A stretch of DNA of 64,000 nt from contig NZ_JAAOHY010000001.1 of assembly GCF_011308835.1 (NCBI RefSeq), positions 1,116,001-1,180,000 of the forward strand, read 5' to 3'. Positions 36,129 through 44,030 of the stretch are shown piece after piece. Each line of letters starts with the position of its first letter. Position 1 is the stretch's first letter. A program made the position numbers and the translations under genes. The notes beneath the pieces are model-generated. The model was not told the DNA's origin and did not search any database. It saw only the letters and a list, made by a program, of their open reading frames with translations. This DNA comes from Paracoccus xiamenensis. GTDB taxonomy: Bacteria; Pseudomonadota; Alphaproteobacteria; Rhodobacterales; Rhodobacteraceae.

Positions 36129-37622
36129 ATGTTCGAGAACCTGTCCGACCGTCTTGGCGGCGTCTTCGACCGGCTGACCAAGCAGGGCGCCCTGTCCGAG
36201 GATGACGTCACCGCCGCCCTGCGCGAGGTGCGCACCGCCCTGCTGGAGGCCGATGTTTCGCTGCCGGTCGCGCGCAGCTTCGTCAAATCGGTGACCCACA
36301 AGGCAACCGGCGCGGCCGTCACGAAATCGGTCACGCCCGGCCAGCAGGTGGTGAAGATCGTTCATGACGAACTTATCAAGGTTCTTCAGGGCGAAGGTGC
36401 GCCGGACGCGCTGCGCATCGACAATCCGCCCGCGCCGGTGCTGATGGTCGGGCTTCAGGGCTCGGGCAAGACCACCACCACCGCAAAGCTGGCCCTGCGC
36501 CTGAAGGACCGCGAAAAGAAACGCGTCCTGATGGCCTCGCTGGACACCAACCGCCCGGCGGCCATGGAACAGCTGGCGATCCTCGGCACCCAGATCGGCG
36601 TCGACACCCTGCCCATCGTCAAGGGCGAAAGCGCCGTTCAGATCGCCAAGCGCGCCAAGCAGCAGGCATCTTTGGGCGGCTATGACGTCTATATGCTGGA
36701 CACCGCCGGCCGCCTGCATATCGACGAAGTCCTGATGGACGAGGTGCAGGCCGTCCGCGACATCGCCCAGCCGCGCGAAACGCTGCTGGTCGTCGATGGC
36801 CTGACCGGTCAGGACGCGGTCAACGTGGCCACCGAATTTGACGCCAAGGTCGGCATTTCCGGCGTCGTGCTGACCCGGATGGATGGCGACGGGCGCGGCG
36901 GTGCCGCATTGTCGATGCGCGCCGTCACCGGCAAGCCCATCCGCTTTGTCGGTTTGGGCGAAAAGATGGACGCGCTGGAAACCTTCGACGCCGAACGCGT
37001 CGCCGGCCGCATCCTCGGCATGGGCGACATCGTGGCGCTTGTCGAAAAGGCCCAGCAGGTGCTGGAGGTCGAACAGGCAGAGCGCATGATGAAGCGCTTC
37101 CAGAAGGGCCTGTTCAACATGAACGACCTGCGGTCGCAGCTTGAACAGATGCAGAAGATGGGCGGCATGGGCTCCATCATGCAGATGATGCCGGGCATGT
37201 CGAAAATGGCCAAGCAGGCCGAAGACGCCGGCATGAACGACCAGATGATCCGCCGCCAGATCGCGCTCATCAACTCGATGACCCGCAAGGAACGCGCCAA
37301 TCCCGACCTGCTGCAAGCCAGCCGCAAGAAGCGCATCGCCGAAGGCGCGGGCCTGGAAGTGTCGGAACTGAACCGCCTGCTGAAGATGCAGCGGCAGATG
37401 GGCGACACCATGAAGAAGCTGGGCAAGATGAAGGGCGGCATGCTGAAACAGGCCATGCGCGCGATGATGGGCAAGGGCGGCGGTCTGCCCGACATGGCCA
37501 ATGCCGATCCCGCAAAAATGGCCGAGGCGACCAAGATGCTGCAGGACCCCAAGGGCCTTGGCGGTCAGTTGGGCGGCGCAGGCCTGCCGGGCGGGCTTTC
37601 GGGGCTGTTCGGGAAGAAGTGA
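36129..37622 (+). CDS. ffh: Signal recognition particle protein Ffh
   Basis: Ffh binds the SRP RNA and signal peptides and delivers ribosomes to FtsY. The 497 residues contain the N domain, the GTPase G domain with GLQGSGKT at 108-115, DTAGR and LTRMDGDGRGG, and a Met-rich M domain (NMNDLRSQLEQMQKMGGMGSIMQMMPGM). It begins a plus-strand run with chorismate mutase, rpsP, rimM, trmD and rplS. The stop overlaps the next ATG as TGATG. Confidence 0.97.
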   Translation: MFENLSDRLGGVFDRLTKQGALSEDDVTAALREVRTALLEADVSLPVARSFVKSVTHKATGAAVTKSVTPGQQVVKIVHDELIKVLQGEGAPDALRIDNPPAPVLMVGLQGSGKTTTTAKLALRLKDREKKRVLMASLDTNRPAAMEQLAILGTQIGVDTLPIVKGESAVQIAKRAKQQASLGGYDVYMLDTAGRLHIDEVLMDEVQAVRDIAQPRETLLVVDGLTGQDAVNVATEFDAKVGISGVVLTRMDGDGRGGAALSMRAVTGKPIRFVGLGEKMDALETFDAERVAGRILGMGDIVALVEKAQQVLEVEQAERMMKRFQKGLFNMNDLRSQLEQMQKMGGMGSIMQMMPGMSKMAKQAEDAGMNDQMIRRQIALINSMTRKERANPDLLQASRKKRIAEGAGLEVSELNRLLKMQRQMGDTMKKLGKMKGGMLKQAMRAMMGKGGGLPDMANADPAKMAEATKMLQDPKGLGGQLGGAGLPGGLSGLFGKK

Positions 37623-37819
37623 TGCCCAGCCTGTCCGTCGACATTCCGGTGCTGGAAACCGGGTGCAGCGCCACCGCTGCGCCGCGGGCGCTCCGGGCAT
37701 CGGCGACAACCCCGGCTGACCGGCTGGATGGACGTTCCGGCGCAAGTGTCCAGGCCGATGACCTCCAGATCCGCGGCACCCCCTGCCTGATCTATCGCCA
37801 CCCGAAAGGAGCCGCATGA
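37622..37819 (+). pseudogene. Probable internally deleted GNAT acetyltransferase remnant
   Basis: A 65-residue frame begins MPSLSVDIPVLET and ends CLIYRHPKGAA. The first part resembles the opening of GNAT N-acetyltransferases (usually followed by ERL.LR) and the last part resembles their C-terminus (a YRHP ending is common in this group). The acetyl-CoA-binding middle is absent, so the frame looks like a gene of about 170 codons that lost its centre. It is joined to ffh by TGATG. It might still be translated as a small protein. The call rests on remembered family ends. Confidence 0.45.
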
Positions 37820-37893
37820 TGTCAGCACTGCCAGTGTACGCCCTGTGTACAGCCTGTGTACGCATTGTGACGCGCAATCGGGGGCCGCAATGA
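37816..37893 (+). CDS. Candidate 25-residue leader peptide upstream of chorismate mutase
   Basis: The frame reads MMSALPVYALCTACVRIV followed by seven residues (TRNRGPQ). It has a strong AAAGGAG ribosome site five to eight bases before the paired ATG codons, and its stop overlaps the chorismate mutase ATG as ATGA. The mutase itself has only a weak ribosome site, so coupling is plausible. The DNA inside carries three 11-base GTGTAC repeats. It contains no run of Phe, Tyr or Trp codons as an attenuator peptide would. Confidence 0.45.
   Translation: MMSALPVYALCTACVRIVTRNRGPQ
37834..37871 (+). repeat. 11-base GTGTAC tandem repeat
   Basis: GTGTAC occurs at 37834, 37845 and 37856, each followed by five bases, and a decayed GTGAC begins at 37867. 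The exact 11-base period places the copies on nearly one face of the helix. It lies 20-55 bases before the chorismate mutase start. Confidence 0.7.
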
Positions 37894-38186
37894 CCGATCC
37901 CGTCGCCCGCGCCGCCGCCCTGCTGAAGGAACACCGCGCCAGCATCGACCGGCTGGACGCGATCCTCGTCTATACGCTGGCCGAAAGGTTCAAGCACACC
38001 CAAAGCGTCGGCCGTCTCAAGGCCGAACACGACCTTCCGCCGTCCGATCCCGCGCGCGAAGCGCAACAGATCGAGCGGCTGGAACGCCTCGCGCGCGAGG
38101 CCGATCTCGACCCGGAATTCGCGCGCAAATTCCTGAATTTCGTGATCGCCGAAGTGATCCGGCACCACGAACAATATCAATCGTAG
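37890..38186 (+). CDS. Chorismate mutase, AroQ type
   Basis: The 98-residue, all-helical enzyme rearranges chorismate to prephenate for Phe and Tyr synthesis. It shows HRASIDRLDAILVYTLAERFKHTQSVGRLKAEHDLPPSDPAREAQQ in outline: the Arg and Lys residues of these helices are the family active-site residues. The start MTDPVARAAALLKEH overlaps the preceding mini-frame by ATGA. It supplies the activity missing from the separate prephenate dehydratase at 27897. Confidence 0.9.
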   Translation: MTDPVARAAALLKEHRASIDRLDAILVYTLAERFKHTQSVGRLKAEHDLPPSDPAREAQQIERLERLAREADLDPEFARKFLNFVIAEVIRHHEQYQS

Positions 38187-38234
38187 GGCGGAAGAAATTT
38201 CTGCCAACCTCGCCATTTCAAAGGAGAAAACGCA

Positions 38235-38609
38235 ATGGCAATGAAGATCCGTCTGGCCCGTGGTGGTTCCAAGAAACGTCCGTTCTATGCGATCGTCGCA
38301 TCCGATTCGCGCATGCCGCGCGACGGCCGTTTCATCGAGAAGCTGGGCACCTACAACCCGCTGCTGGCCAAAGACAGCGAGGACCGCATCCAGATGAACA
38401 TGGAGCGCGTGCAGTACTGGCTGGGCCAGGGCGCCGAGCCGACCGACCGCGTCGCCCGCTTCTTGGAAGCCGCTGGCGTGAAGCCGAAAACCGAGCGCAA
38501 GAACATGAAAAAAGCCGAGCCGGGCAAGAAAGCCCAGGAACGCGCCAAGGAACGCGCTGACAAGGCCGCCGCCGCGGAAGCCCCGGCCGAAGAAGCCGCT
38601 TCGGAATAA
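38235..38609 (+). CDS. rpsP: 30S ribosomal protein bS16
   Basis: The 124-residue protein starts [20 protein letters not shown], the hallmark of bS16, and includes [20 protein letters not shown] and [15 protein letters not shown]. About 40 residues of Lys/Ala/Glu-rich tail follow the core, common in alphaproteobacteria. AAAGGAG stands before the ATG. It leads the conserved rpsP-rimM-trmD-rplS order. Confidence 0.97.
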   Translation: MAMKIRLARGGSKKRPFYAIVASDSRMPRDGRFIEKLGTYNPLLAKDSEDRIQMNMERVQYWLGQGAEPTDRVARFLEAAGVKPKTERKNMKKAEPGKKAQERAKERADKAAAAEAPAEEAASE

Positions 38610-38659
38610 TCCTGATCCGGCCCGCCCTCGTGGCGGGCCGTTGACCTCTGGGGGGCAGG

Positions 38660-38806
38660 ATGTTCATTTTCAGATTGTTCCGGCTGGCGATCCTGATGAT
38701 GTTCGCCTTTGTTGCCGGGATTTTCGTTGAACGTGGCCACCAGATGAACCTGTGCGATAAATCGGGTGGCACCTGGCTGCGCGCCGGCATTTGCGGGGAA
38801 AAATAG
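38660..38806 (+). CDS. Small single-pass membrane protein, unknown function
   Basis: A 48-residue frame starts MFIFRLFRLAILMMFAFVAG, one membrane helix, then FVERGHQMNLCDKSGGTWLR and AGICGEK with two cysteines that could pair in the periplasm. The ribosome site GGGGGGCAGG is close. The stop is three bases before rimM, so it belongs to the operon. Similar helix-plus-two-cysteine proteins occur at this position in related genomes, from memory. Confidence 0.7.
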   Translation: MFIFRLFRLAILMMFAFVAGIFVERGHQMNLCDKSGGTWLRAGICGEK

Positions 38807-38809
38807 CTC

Positions 38810-39304
38810 ATGTCCGACAAGATCTGTGTAGGCGCGATTGCCGGCGCTTTCGGCGTTCAGGGCGAGGTCCGGCTGAAAAGTTTTACAGCCGAGTCCACCG
38901 ACATCGCAAATTACGGGCCGCTTTTTACCGAGGATGGCAGCCGCAGCTTCTCGGTGACCCTGAACCGCCCGGTTGCGGGCGGTCTCAGCGCCAATCTTTC
39001 GGGCATCGCCACCCGCGAACAGGCCGAGGCCCTGCGCGGGCTGACGCTCTGGGCGCCGCGTTCGGCGCTGCCCTCGCTGCCCGATGACGAATTCTATCAC
39101 GCCGACCTGATCGGGCTGGAGGTTGTCGATACCGGTGGCCGGGTGCTGGGTCGGGTCAAGGCAATCCATGACCATGGCGCCGGCGACATCCTTGAGATCA
39201 CCGGCGCTCAGGCGCTGCTTTTGCCCTTCACCCGCGCGGTGGTGCCGACCGTCGATCTGGCGGCGGGCCGCATCGTCGCCGATCCGCCCGGCTCGGACGA
39301 ATGA
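38810..39304 (+). CDS. rimM: Ribosome maturation factor RimM
   Basis: RimM binds bS19 and assists 30S assembly. The 164 residues have the N-terminal [19 protein letters not shown] and the C-terminal PRC-barrel domain ([40 protein letters not shown]). It ends with an ATGA overlap to the next gene. Confidence 0.96.
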   Translation: MSDKICVGAIAGAFGVQGEVRLKSFTAESTDIANYGPLFTEDGSRSFSVTLNRPVAGGLSANLSGIATREQAEALRGLTLWAPRSALPSLPDDEFYHADLIGLEVVDTGGRVLGRVKAIHDHGAGDILEITGAQALLLPFTRAVVPTVDLAAGRIVADPPGSDE

Positions 39305-40137
39305 CGCGGATTTTCGTCCATGCGGGCTTCCACAAGACCGGGACGAAGACGGTTCAGCAATTCCTGCAACAGAACGGCCCGATCCTGTGGCCGCGCACGG
39401 CGCTTGTGCTGCCGGCACGCCTGCGCGAGGTGACCACCCGGCTGGGCTTCTGGTATCAGGACCTGCCCGAGCCGGAGATGCTGGACCGCTGGCAGGCCGC
39501 GATGGAGACTTTTCTGCGCGGCCTCGACCTTGCGCCCGGCAAGGCTGGCAAGCCGGGGCGCGCGCTGATCATCAGCGCCGAGAACATGATCGGCCGGATG
39601 CCGGATGGCAGCGATCCCCAACCCTATCCGGTGGCCGTGGATCTGCTGCAACGGCTGCTTCGCGCCCTTCAAGTGCTGCCCCAGCCGGGCGAGGTCACGC
39701 TTTACCTGTCACTGCGCCCGCATCAGCAATGGCTGCGCAGTATTCACAGCCATAAGGCGCTGAAGGATCCCGGATTGCGGGACGATCTCGACCGGTTTTG
39801 TGAACGCTTCGGCGCGTCCTCCATCACCGAAGAAGCGCAGCGTATCGCCGCCGCGCTGCCCGAAACACAGGTCATCACCCGTGATATTCAGACGCTGGCC
39901 GGCGCGCCTTTCGGAATCGCCCAGCCTTTCGTCGATTTCCTCGACCTGCCGCCGGATGCGCTGGCGCAGCTGACGCCGCCGGGCCATGTCTACCGCTCGG
40001 CCGATCCGGCGCTTGTCGGGCAGCTGATCGCGCTGAACCGCAGCGGCTTGAACCGCGAAGCACTGGCCGCCGCCCGGCAGAGGCTGATCCACGGCAACGA
40101 ACTGGCGGGCACCGATCTGTCGGGAAAGCCACGATGA
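39301..40137 (+). CDS. Sulfotransferase-like protein
   Basis: The 278 residues start [20 protein letters not shown], the 5'-phosphosulfate-binding P-loop of sulfotransferases, and contain [19 protein letters not shown], where the Arg/Ser pair that binds the 3'-phosphate is expected. Sulfotransferases move sulfate from PAPS to sugars, lipids or small molecules; the acceptor is unknown. It sits between rimM (ATGA overlap) and a small frame before trmD (ATGA overlap), an unusual guest in a translation operon. Confidence 0.8.
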   Translation: MTRIFVHAGFHKTGTKTVQQFLQQNGPILWPRTALVLPARLREVTTRLGFWYQDLPEPEMLDRWQAAMETFLRGLDLAPGKAGKPGRALIISAENMIGRMPDGSDPQPYPVAVDLLQRLLRALQVLPQPGEVTLYLSLRPHQQWLRSIHSHKALKDPGLRDDLDRFCERFGASSITEEAQRIAAALPETQVITRDIQTLAGAPFGIAQPFVDFLDLPPDALAQLTPPGHVYRSADPALVGQLIALNRSGLNREALAAARQRLIHGNELAGTDLSGKPR

Positions 40138-40295
40138 TCCGCCCCGGCCCCATGTATCACCGAACCGCTGCCGGGCTTCGGCGCGGCAAAGAAATGCTTG
40201 TGCTTCCGCCCGGCAATCCCGATGAAGGCGCCCAGCTTCAAATCAGGGCGCAGACCCACCGTCAGGACAAGCCCCGCAAGGAACCCCGCCCATGA
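40134..40295 (+). CDS. Candidate 53-residue basic protein between sulfotransferase-like gene and trmD
   Basis: The frame starts [20 protein letters not shown] and is rich in Arg, Lys, Gln and Pro ([13 protein letters not shown] at the end). Its ATG overlaps the preceding stop (ATGA) and its stop overlaps the trmD start (ATGA), so it fills the gap exactly. No family is recognised. Both overlaps could be chance in GC-rich DNA, hence the modest confidence. Confidence 0.4.
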   Translation: MIRPGPMYHRTAAGLRRGKEMLVLPPGNPDEGAQLQIRAQTHRQDKPRKEPRP

Positions 40296-41182
40296 CCGAG
40301 AAATCCGGCGCGATGAAATCCCACGGTCGCATGTCCATTGCGGCCTCGGCCCAAGGGGCACCGCGCCCCCGCGACCTGATGGCAGAGCCGCAGCATGCCG
40401 GCGCATGGACCGCGAATATCATCACCCTCTTCCCCGAGGCATTCCCAGGCGTGCTGGGCCTGTCGCTGACCGGCCGCGCCCTGACCGAGGGCCTTTGGAA
40501 CCTGCACACCATCCCCTTGCGCGATTTCGGCATCGGCAAGCATCGCAATGTCGATGACACGCCGGCGGGCGGCGGCGCCGGCATGGTGATCCGCGCAGAT
40601 GTGATGGACGCGGCCATTCGCGCGGCGGGTACGGGGCTGCCGATCATCTACCTGTCGCCACGTGGCAAACCGCTGACTCAGGCGCGCGCCCGCGCGCTGG
40701 CGGAAGGCCCCGGCGTGACGCTGATCTGCGGGCGTTTCGAGGGGGTCGATCAGCGCGTGCTGGACGCCCATGGGATCGAAGAAATCAGCCTTGGGGATTA
40801 TGTTTTGACCGGCGGCGAACTTGCCGCTCAGGTCTTGATTGATGCGACGGTTCGGCTTATACCGCGCGTCGTCGGGAATCAGGCGTCCCTGGCCGAAGAG
40901 TCCTTCTCGGATGGCCTGCTTGAGCACCCGCAATATACTCGCCCCGCCGAGTGGGAAGGCCGCAAGATACCTGACACGGTAATGTCGGGCAATCATGCGG
41001 CCATTGCTGCTTGGCGACGGGAAGAAGCCGAAAGGCTGACTAAGGAACGCCGCCCCGACCTGTGGCGGGCATATCTGGACCGCAAGGACCAGCATATGGA
41101 CCCGGCAAAGGACCGACAGCTCTCGGGCGCATCACACCAAGCGGGGGCCTACCCTGCGCAAGACAAGGATGAACAGCGATGA
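40292..41182 (+). CDS. trmD: tRNA (guanine37-N1)-methyltransferase
   Basis: TrmD methylates G37 next to the anticodon and prevents frameshifting. The 296 residues have an N-terminal extension of about 38 residues before the usual start [15 protein letters not shown], then the SPOUT knot with [34 protein letters not shown] and [13 protein letters not shown]. The far start is chosen because AAGGAA precedes it and related alphaproteobacterial TrmD proteins have such an extension. The stop overlaps rplS by four bases. Confidence 0.95.
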   Translation: MTEKSGAMKSHGRMSIAASAQGAPRPRDLMAEPQHAGAWTANIITLFPEAFPGVLGLSLTGRALTEGLWNLHTIPLRDFGIGKHRNVDDTPAGGGAGMVIRADVMDAAIRAAGTGLPIIYLSPRGKPLTQARARALAEGPGVTLICGRFEGVDQRVLDAHGIEEISLGDYVLTGGELAAQVLIDATVRLIPRVVGNQASLAEESFSDGLLEHPQYTRPAEWEGRKIPDTVMSGNHAAIAAWRREEAERLTKERRPDLWRAYLDRKDQHMDPAKDRQLSGASHQAGAYPAQDKDEQR

Positions 41183-41571
41183 ACCTGATCGCACAGCTCG
41201 AAGCCGAGCAGATTGCCGAACTCGGCAAGAATATCCCGGATTTCAAGGCCGGCGACACCGTTCGCGTCGGCTACAAAGTGACCGAAGGTACGCGTACCCG
41301 CGTGCAGAACTATGAAGGCGTCTGCATCAGCCGCAAGGGCGGCAACGGCATCGGCGCAAGCTTCACCGTTCGCAAGATCTCCTTCGGTGAAGGCGTGGAA
41401 CGTGTGTTCCCGCTGTACTCGACCAACATCGATTCGATCGAAGTCGTCCGCCGCGGCCGCGTCCGTCGCGCCAAGCTGTACTACCTGCGCGACCGTCGCG
41501 GTAAGTCGGCCCGTATCGCCGAATTCACCAACTACAAGCCGAAGGCCGACAAGGCCGACGCCAAAGCCTGA
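41179..41571 (+). CDS. rplS: 50S ribosomal protein bL19
   Basis: The 130-residue protein begins [20 protein letters not shown] and contains [52 protein letters not shown] in part, and [19 protein letters not shown]; all are bL19 hallmarks. A Lys/Ala-rich tail ends the protein. It overlaps trmD by ATGA. Confidence 0.97.
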   Translation: MNLIAQLEAEQIAELGKNIPDFKAGDTVRVGYKVTEGTRTRVQNYEGVCISRKGGNGIGASFTVRKISFGEGVERVFPLYSTNIDSIEVVRRGRVRRAKLYYLRDRRGKSARIAEFTNYKPKADKADAKA

Positions 41572-41582
41572 GGATCGCCGTC

Positions 41583-41804
41583 ATGAAAAAAGACATCCAT
41601 CCCGATTACCACATGATCGAGGTCAAGATGACCGACGGCACCACCTATCAGGTGCGTTCGACTTGGGGCAAGGAAGGCGACACCATGTCGCTGGATATCG
41701 ACCCGACCTCGCACCCGGCATGGACCGGCGGCAACGCCAAGCTCATGGACACCGGCGGGCGCGTGTCGAAGTTCAAGAACAAATACGCCGGCCTGGGCTT
41801 CTGA
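41583..41804 (+). CDS. rpmE: 50S ribosomal protein bL31, zinc-free form
   Basis: The 73 residues begin [20 protein letters not shown] and match bL31 through [18 protein letters not shown] and FKNKYAG. The CxxC pairs of zinc-binding bL31 are absent; there is no cysteine at all, so this is the C-minus form. It follows rplS by 11 bases and ends the operon at a strong terminator. Confidence 0.95.
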   Translation: MKKDIHPDYHMIEVKMTDGTTYQVRSTWGKEGDTMSLDIDPTSHPAWTGGNAKLMDTGGRVSKFKNKYAGLGF

Positions 41805-41828
41805 TCCCATCGCCGCACGGCACAAGCG

Positions 41829-41852
41829 AACGCCGCCCTTCGGGGCGGCGTT
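41829..41852 (+). terminator. Terminator of the rpmE operon
   Basis: AACGCCGCCC, loop TTCG, GGGCGGCGTT form a perfect 10-bp stem followed by TTGC, 24 bases past the rpmE stop. Confidence 0.93.
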
Positions 41853-41871
41853 TTGCATTTCCGAACTTGGA

Positions 41872-41899
41872 AACGCCGCCCCGGCGCGGGGGCGGCGTT
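41872..41899 (-). terminator. Second hairpin, terminator for the minus-strand gene
   Basis: AACGCCGCC at 41872-41880 pairs with GGCGGCGTT at 41891-41899. The stem sequence repeats that of the adjacent plus-strand terminator. It lies just past the stop of the minus-strand gene at 41936. Confidence 0.65.
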
Positions 41900-41935
41900 C
41901 CTTCCCTTGACGTGGCAACATCGCAGGAATGGGAA

Positions 41936-42193
41936 CTAGTTCAGCAATCCCGACCACCAGCCTTTGGGAGCTGTGCCCCCGACCGGCAGACCTGTGACCT
42001 GGCGGCCAGCGGCGTCGACCGTTACCCGTCCGTCGCGATAGCGCCGCAGCACCGGTCCTTGCGCGGTACCATTGGCCCCCATACGGACCGATGCCCAACC
42101 CAAATTGCGGGTTTCAGACGCCGGTTCAGGCAAGGCAAACCCTTCGGGGATCGGTGCATAATGGCCAAAGATTGGGAAAAACAGCGCGCTCAT
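41936..42193 (-). CDS. Hypothetical 85-residue protein
   Basis: The frame starts MSALFFPIFGHYAPIPEGFA and is rich in Gly, Arg and Pro, ending PKGWWSGLLN. There is no signal peptide, membrane helix or known motif. The start has AAGGAG upstream, inside the preceding gene, and lies one base after that gene's stop, so the two are coupled. A frame extended to 42223 lacks support. Function unknown. Confidence 0.6.
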   Translation of the reverse strand: MSALFFPIFGHYAPIPEGFALPEPASETRNLGWASVRMGANGTAQGPVLRRYRDGRVTVDAAGRQVTGLPVGGTAPKGWWSGLLN

Positions 42194-42194
42194 G

Positions 42195-42437
42195 TCAGAT
42201 CTCCTTGGGGATACGTCGTTCAACCAGGATGTCCCACTTCATCGGGTCGCGGTTGCGCATCAGTTCAGTGCCGACCTCTGCAGGGTCACAGGTGAATACC
42301 GTCAGGGGAATACCCGCCACGCAATGCGGGCGCCCCGTTTCGCGTTCGACCAGATGCACTGCGTAGCGAAGCGGTTGCCGCGCCACGGCGCGCTCCGTCG
42401 CATCTGCAAAGCTGGCCAGCCGGTTCAGCATGGTCAT
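42195..42437 (-). CDS. Hypothetical 80-residue protein
   Basis: The protein starts MTMLNRLASFADATERAVAR and contains two cysteines (RPHCVAGIPLTVFTCDPAEV). It is soluble with no known motif. GAGGAG seven bases before the ATG supports this start rather than the longer frame to 42512, whose first 25 codons are AT-rich and unlike the rest. It forms a two-gene unit with the 85-residue frame and lies downstream of an Rrf2 gene on the same strand. Confidence 0.6.
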   Translation of the reverse strand: MTMLNRLASFADATERAVARQPLRYAVHLVERETGRPHCVAGIPLTVFTCDPAEVGTELMRNRDPMKWDILVERRIPKEI

Positions 42438-42544
42438 TGCATCACTCCTCATCGAGCCTGTCAGTCTACCTGACCCCTTTATCTCGACCGAGTTTATCGT
42501 GTTTTTCAACAAAAAATTTCAACGACTTCGAAAATCGTTTTCTT

Positions 42545-43012
42545 TCAGCCGTCTGAAGCCTGTTCCGACAGCATGGAACGCATCGGCGCACCCGCAGAAC
42601 CAACCAGATCGGCCAGGGTCAGCGATTCGAGAAGCAGCAGGTAGGACCAGAAAATCTCGGCGAAGACACGGCGCAGGCGGCACTCTGCCTCATTGGTGCA
42701 GTCATCGCATTTCTGATAGGCCGTCCGCGACAGGCAGGGCAGCGGGGCCAGCGGTCCATCGATACGCCGCAGCAGCGATTCGAGCCCCACGGTCGAAGGA
42801 TCGCGGGTCATCCGATAACCGCCCGCGCGCCCCCGGACAGAACCCAGAACGCCTTCCTTGCGCAGATCCAGCAGGATATGTTCCAAAAAGCGCTTCGGCG
42901 CGCCAGAGCGCTTGGCGATCTCCTCGATCTGCAAGGGCTTTGCCTGCTCGCCATATTCTTCGGCAAGCACAATCAGCGCCTTGAGGGCGTATTTCATTTT
43001 CTGGGTGATCAT
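42545..43012 (-). CDS. Rrf2-family transcriptional regulator
   Basis: The 155 residues have an N-terminal winged helix typical of Rrf2 (MKYALKALIVLAEEYG, IEEIAKRSGAPKRFLEHILLDLRKEGVLGS, GRAGGYRM). A Cys cluster follows (PCLSRTAYQKCDDCTNEAEC), which may bind an iron-sulfur cluster as in IscR, NsrR or RirA. The spacing is not that of IscR, so the sensed signal (iron, NO, redox, sulfur) is open. It is divergent from mipZ. Confidence 0.9.
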   Translation of the reverse strand: MITQKMKYALKALIVLAEEYGEQAKPLQIEEIAKRSGAPKRFLEHILLDLRKEGVLGSVRGRAGGYRMTRDPSTVGLESLLRRIDGPLAPLPCLSRTAYQKCDDCTNEAECRLRRVFAEIFWSYLLLLESLTLADLVGSAGAPMRSMLSEQASDG

Positions 43013-43145
43013 TCTTCACAGATAGGGCCGTTATCCCGCGAAAATCAACCGAATCCCCACCGGAATGCGCAAGATTGAACGGCTTTCCAAGCCCGCGTTC
43101 TGCGCATATTGTCCCGCGACCACAGAACAAGCGCAGAAGTATTTC

Positions 43146-43928
43146 ATGGCCCATATTATCGTCGTCGGGAACGAAAAAGGCGGGTCGGGCAAATCGACCA
43201 CCTCGATGCACGTGGCCACGGCGTTGGCGCGCATGGGCCATCGCGTCGCCGCGCTGGATCTGGACATCCGCCAACGCAGCTTTGGCCGATATCTGGAAAA
43301 CCGCGCCCATTATGTCGGCAGGGAGGGGCTGGATCTGCCCAGCCCGACCTTGGGCGAGATTGCGGCGAAGTCTCCCAGTGATACCGACCCGCTGTCAGAT
43401 GCGATGACCGTGCTCGAGGCCGATCACGACTTTATCCTGATCGACTGCCCCGGCTCGCATACCCGGCTGGCCCAGATGGCGCATATGATGGCCGACACGC
43501 TGATCACGCCGCTGAATGACAGCTTTATCGACTTTGACCTGCTGGCGCGGATGTCGCCGGACGGCAAGGTGCTGGGGCCATCGATCTATGCGGAAATGGT
43601 CTGGGGCGCGCGGCAGGGCCGGCAGGCGGCGGGCGCGGGGCCGATCGATTGGATCGTGCTGCGCAACCGGCTTGGCACGCAGGCCATGCACAACAAGCGC
43701 AGGGTCGGCACGGCACTCGGGCAGTTGTCCAAGCGCATCGGCTTTCGCGTCGCGCCCGGCTTTGCCGAGCGGGTGATCTTTCGCGAGCTGTTTCCCCGCG
43801 GCCTGACCCTGCTGGACCTGAAGGACGTCGGGACCGAGCAGTTGAGCATGTCCAATATCGCCGCCCGGCAAGAGCTGCGCGAGCTGGTCACGACCCTCAA
43901 CCTTCCCGGTGTGAAGGTCGATTTCTAG
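43146..43928 (+). CDS. mipZ: MipZ, division-plane positioning ATPase of the ParA family
   Basis: MipZ forms gradients from the ParB-bound poles and inhibits FtsZ, so division occurs at mid-cell in alphaproteobacteria. The 260 residues have the deviant Walker A NEKGGSGKSTT (residues 9-19), the DLDIRQRSFGRY switch region, and LIDCPGSHTRLAQMAH. The start MAHIIVVGNEKGG is chosen because the frame upstream lacks a ribosome site and family homology. Confidence 0.93.
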   Translation: MAHIIVVGNEKGGSGKSTTSMHVATALARMGHRVAALDLDIRQRSFGRYLENRAHYVGREGLDLPSPTLGEIAAKSPSDTDPLSDAMTVLEADHDFILIDCPGSHTRLAQMAHMMADTLITPLNDSFIDFDLLARMSPDGKVLGPSIYAEMVWGARQGRQAAGAGPIDWIVLRNRLGTQAMHNKRRVGTALGQLSKRIGFRVAPGFAERVIFRELFPRGLTLLDLKDVGTEQLSMSNIAARQELRELVTTLNLPGVKVDF

Positions 43929-43944
43929 GCGGTGATGTTGAAAA

Positions 43945-44016
43945 GGTGCGTGCAAGCACGCACCCTACGGTCAGCGTCGCCCATCGGTTCCTGTAGGGTG
44001 CGTGGTCGCACGCACC
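43945..44016. repeat. Palindromic repeat element with paired 24-base arms
   Basis: The 24 bases at 43945-43968 and those at 43993-44016 are inverted copies with two mismatches, 24 bases apart. Each arm is itself a hairpin (GGTGCGTGC / GCACGCACC; GGTGCGTG / CACGCACC). The core GTAGGGTGCGTG is a motif seen in dispersed intergenic palindromes of many bacteria. It lies between the convergent ends of mipZ and purD and might also end their transcripts. Confidence 0.85.
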
Positions 44017-44030
44017 GCCTCCCACAAATC

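Noticed and set aside
35921..36205. A 94-codon frame upstream of and overlapping ffh
   Set aside because: It overlaps the ffh start in another frame, lacks a ribosome site and family similarity, and crosses a promoter and hairpin.
36105..38216. A 703-codon open frame antisense to ffh and chorismate mutase
   Set aside because: Opposite strand has complete Ffh and mutase motifs; the antisense product is low-complexity His/Ala/Gly-rich.
41583..41804. Cysteine-free bL31 as evidence of a damaged gene
   Set aside because: The zinc-free form is a normal variant, and the length and other motifs are intact.
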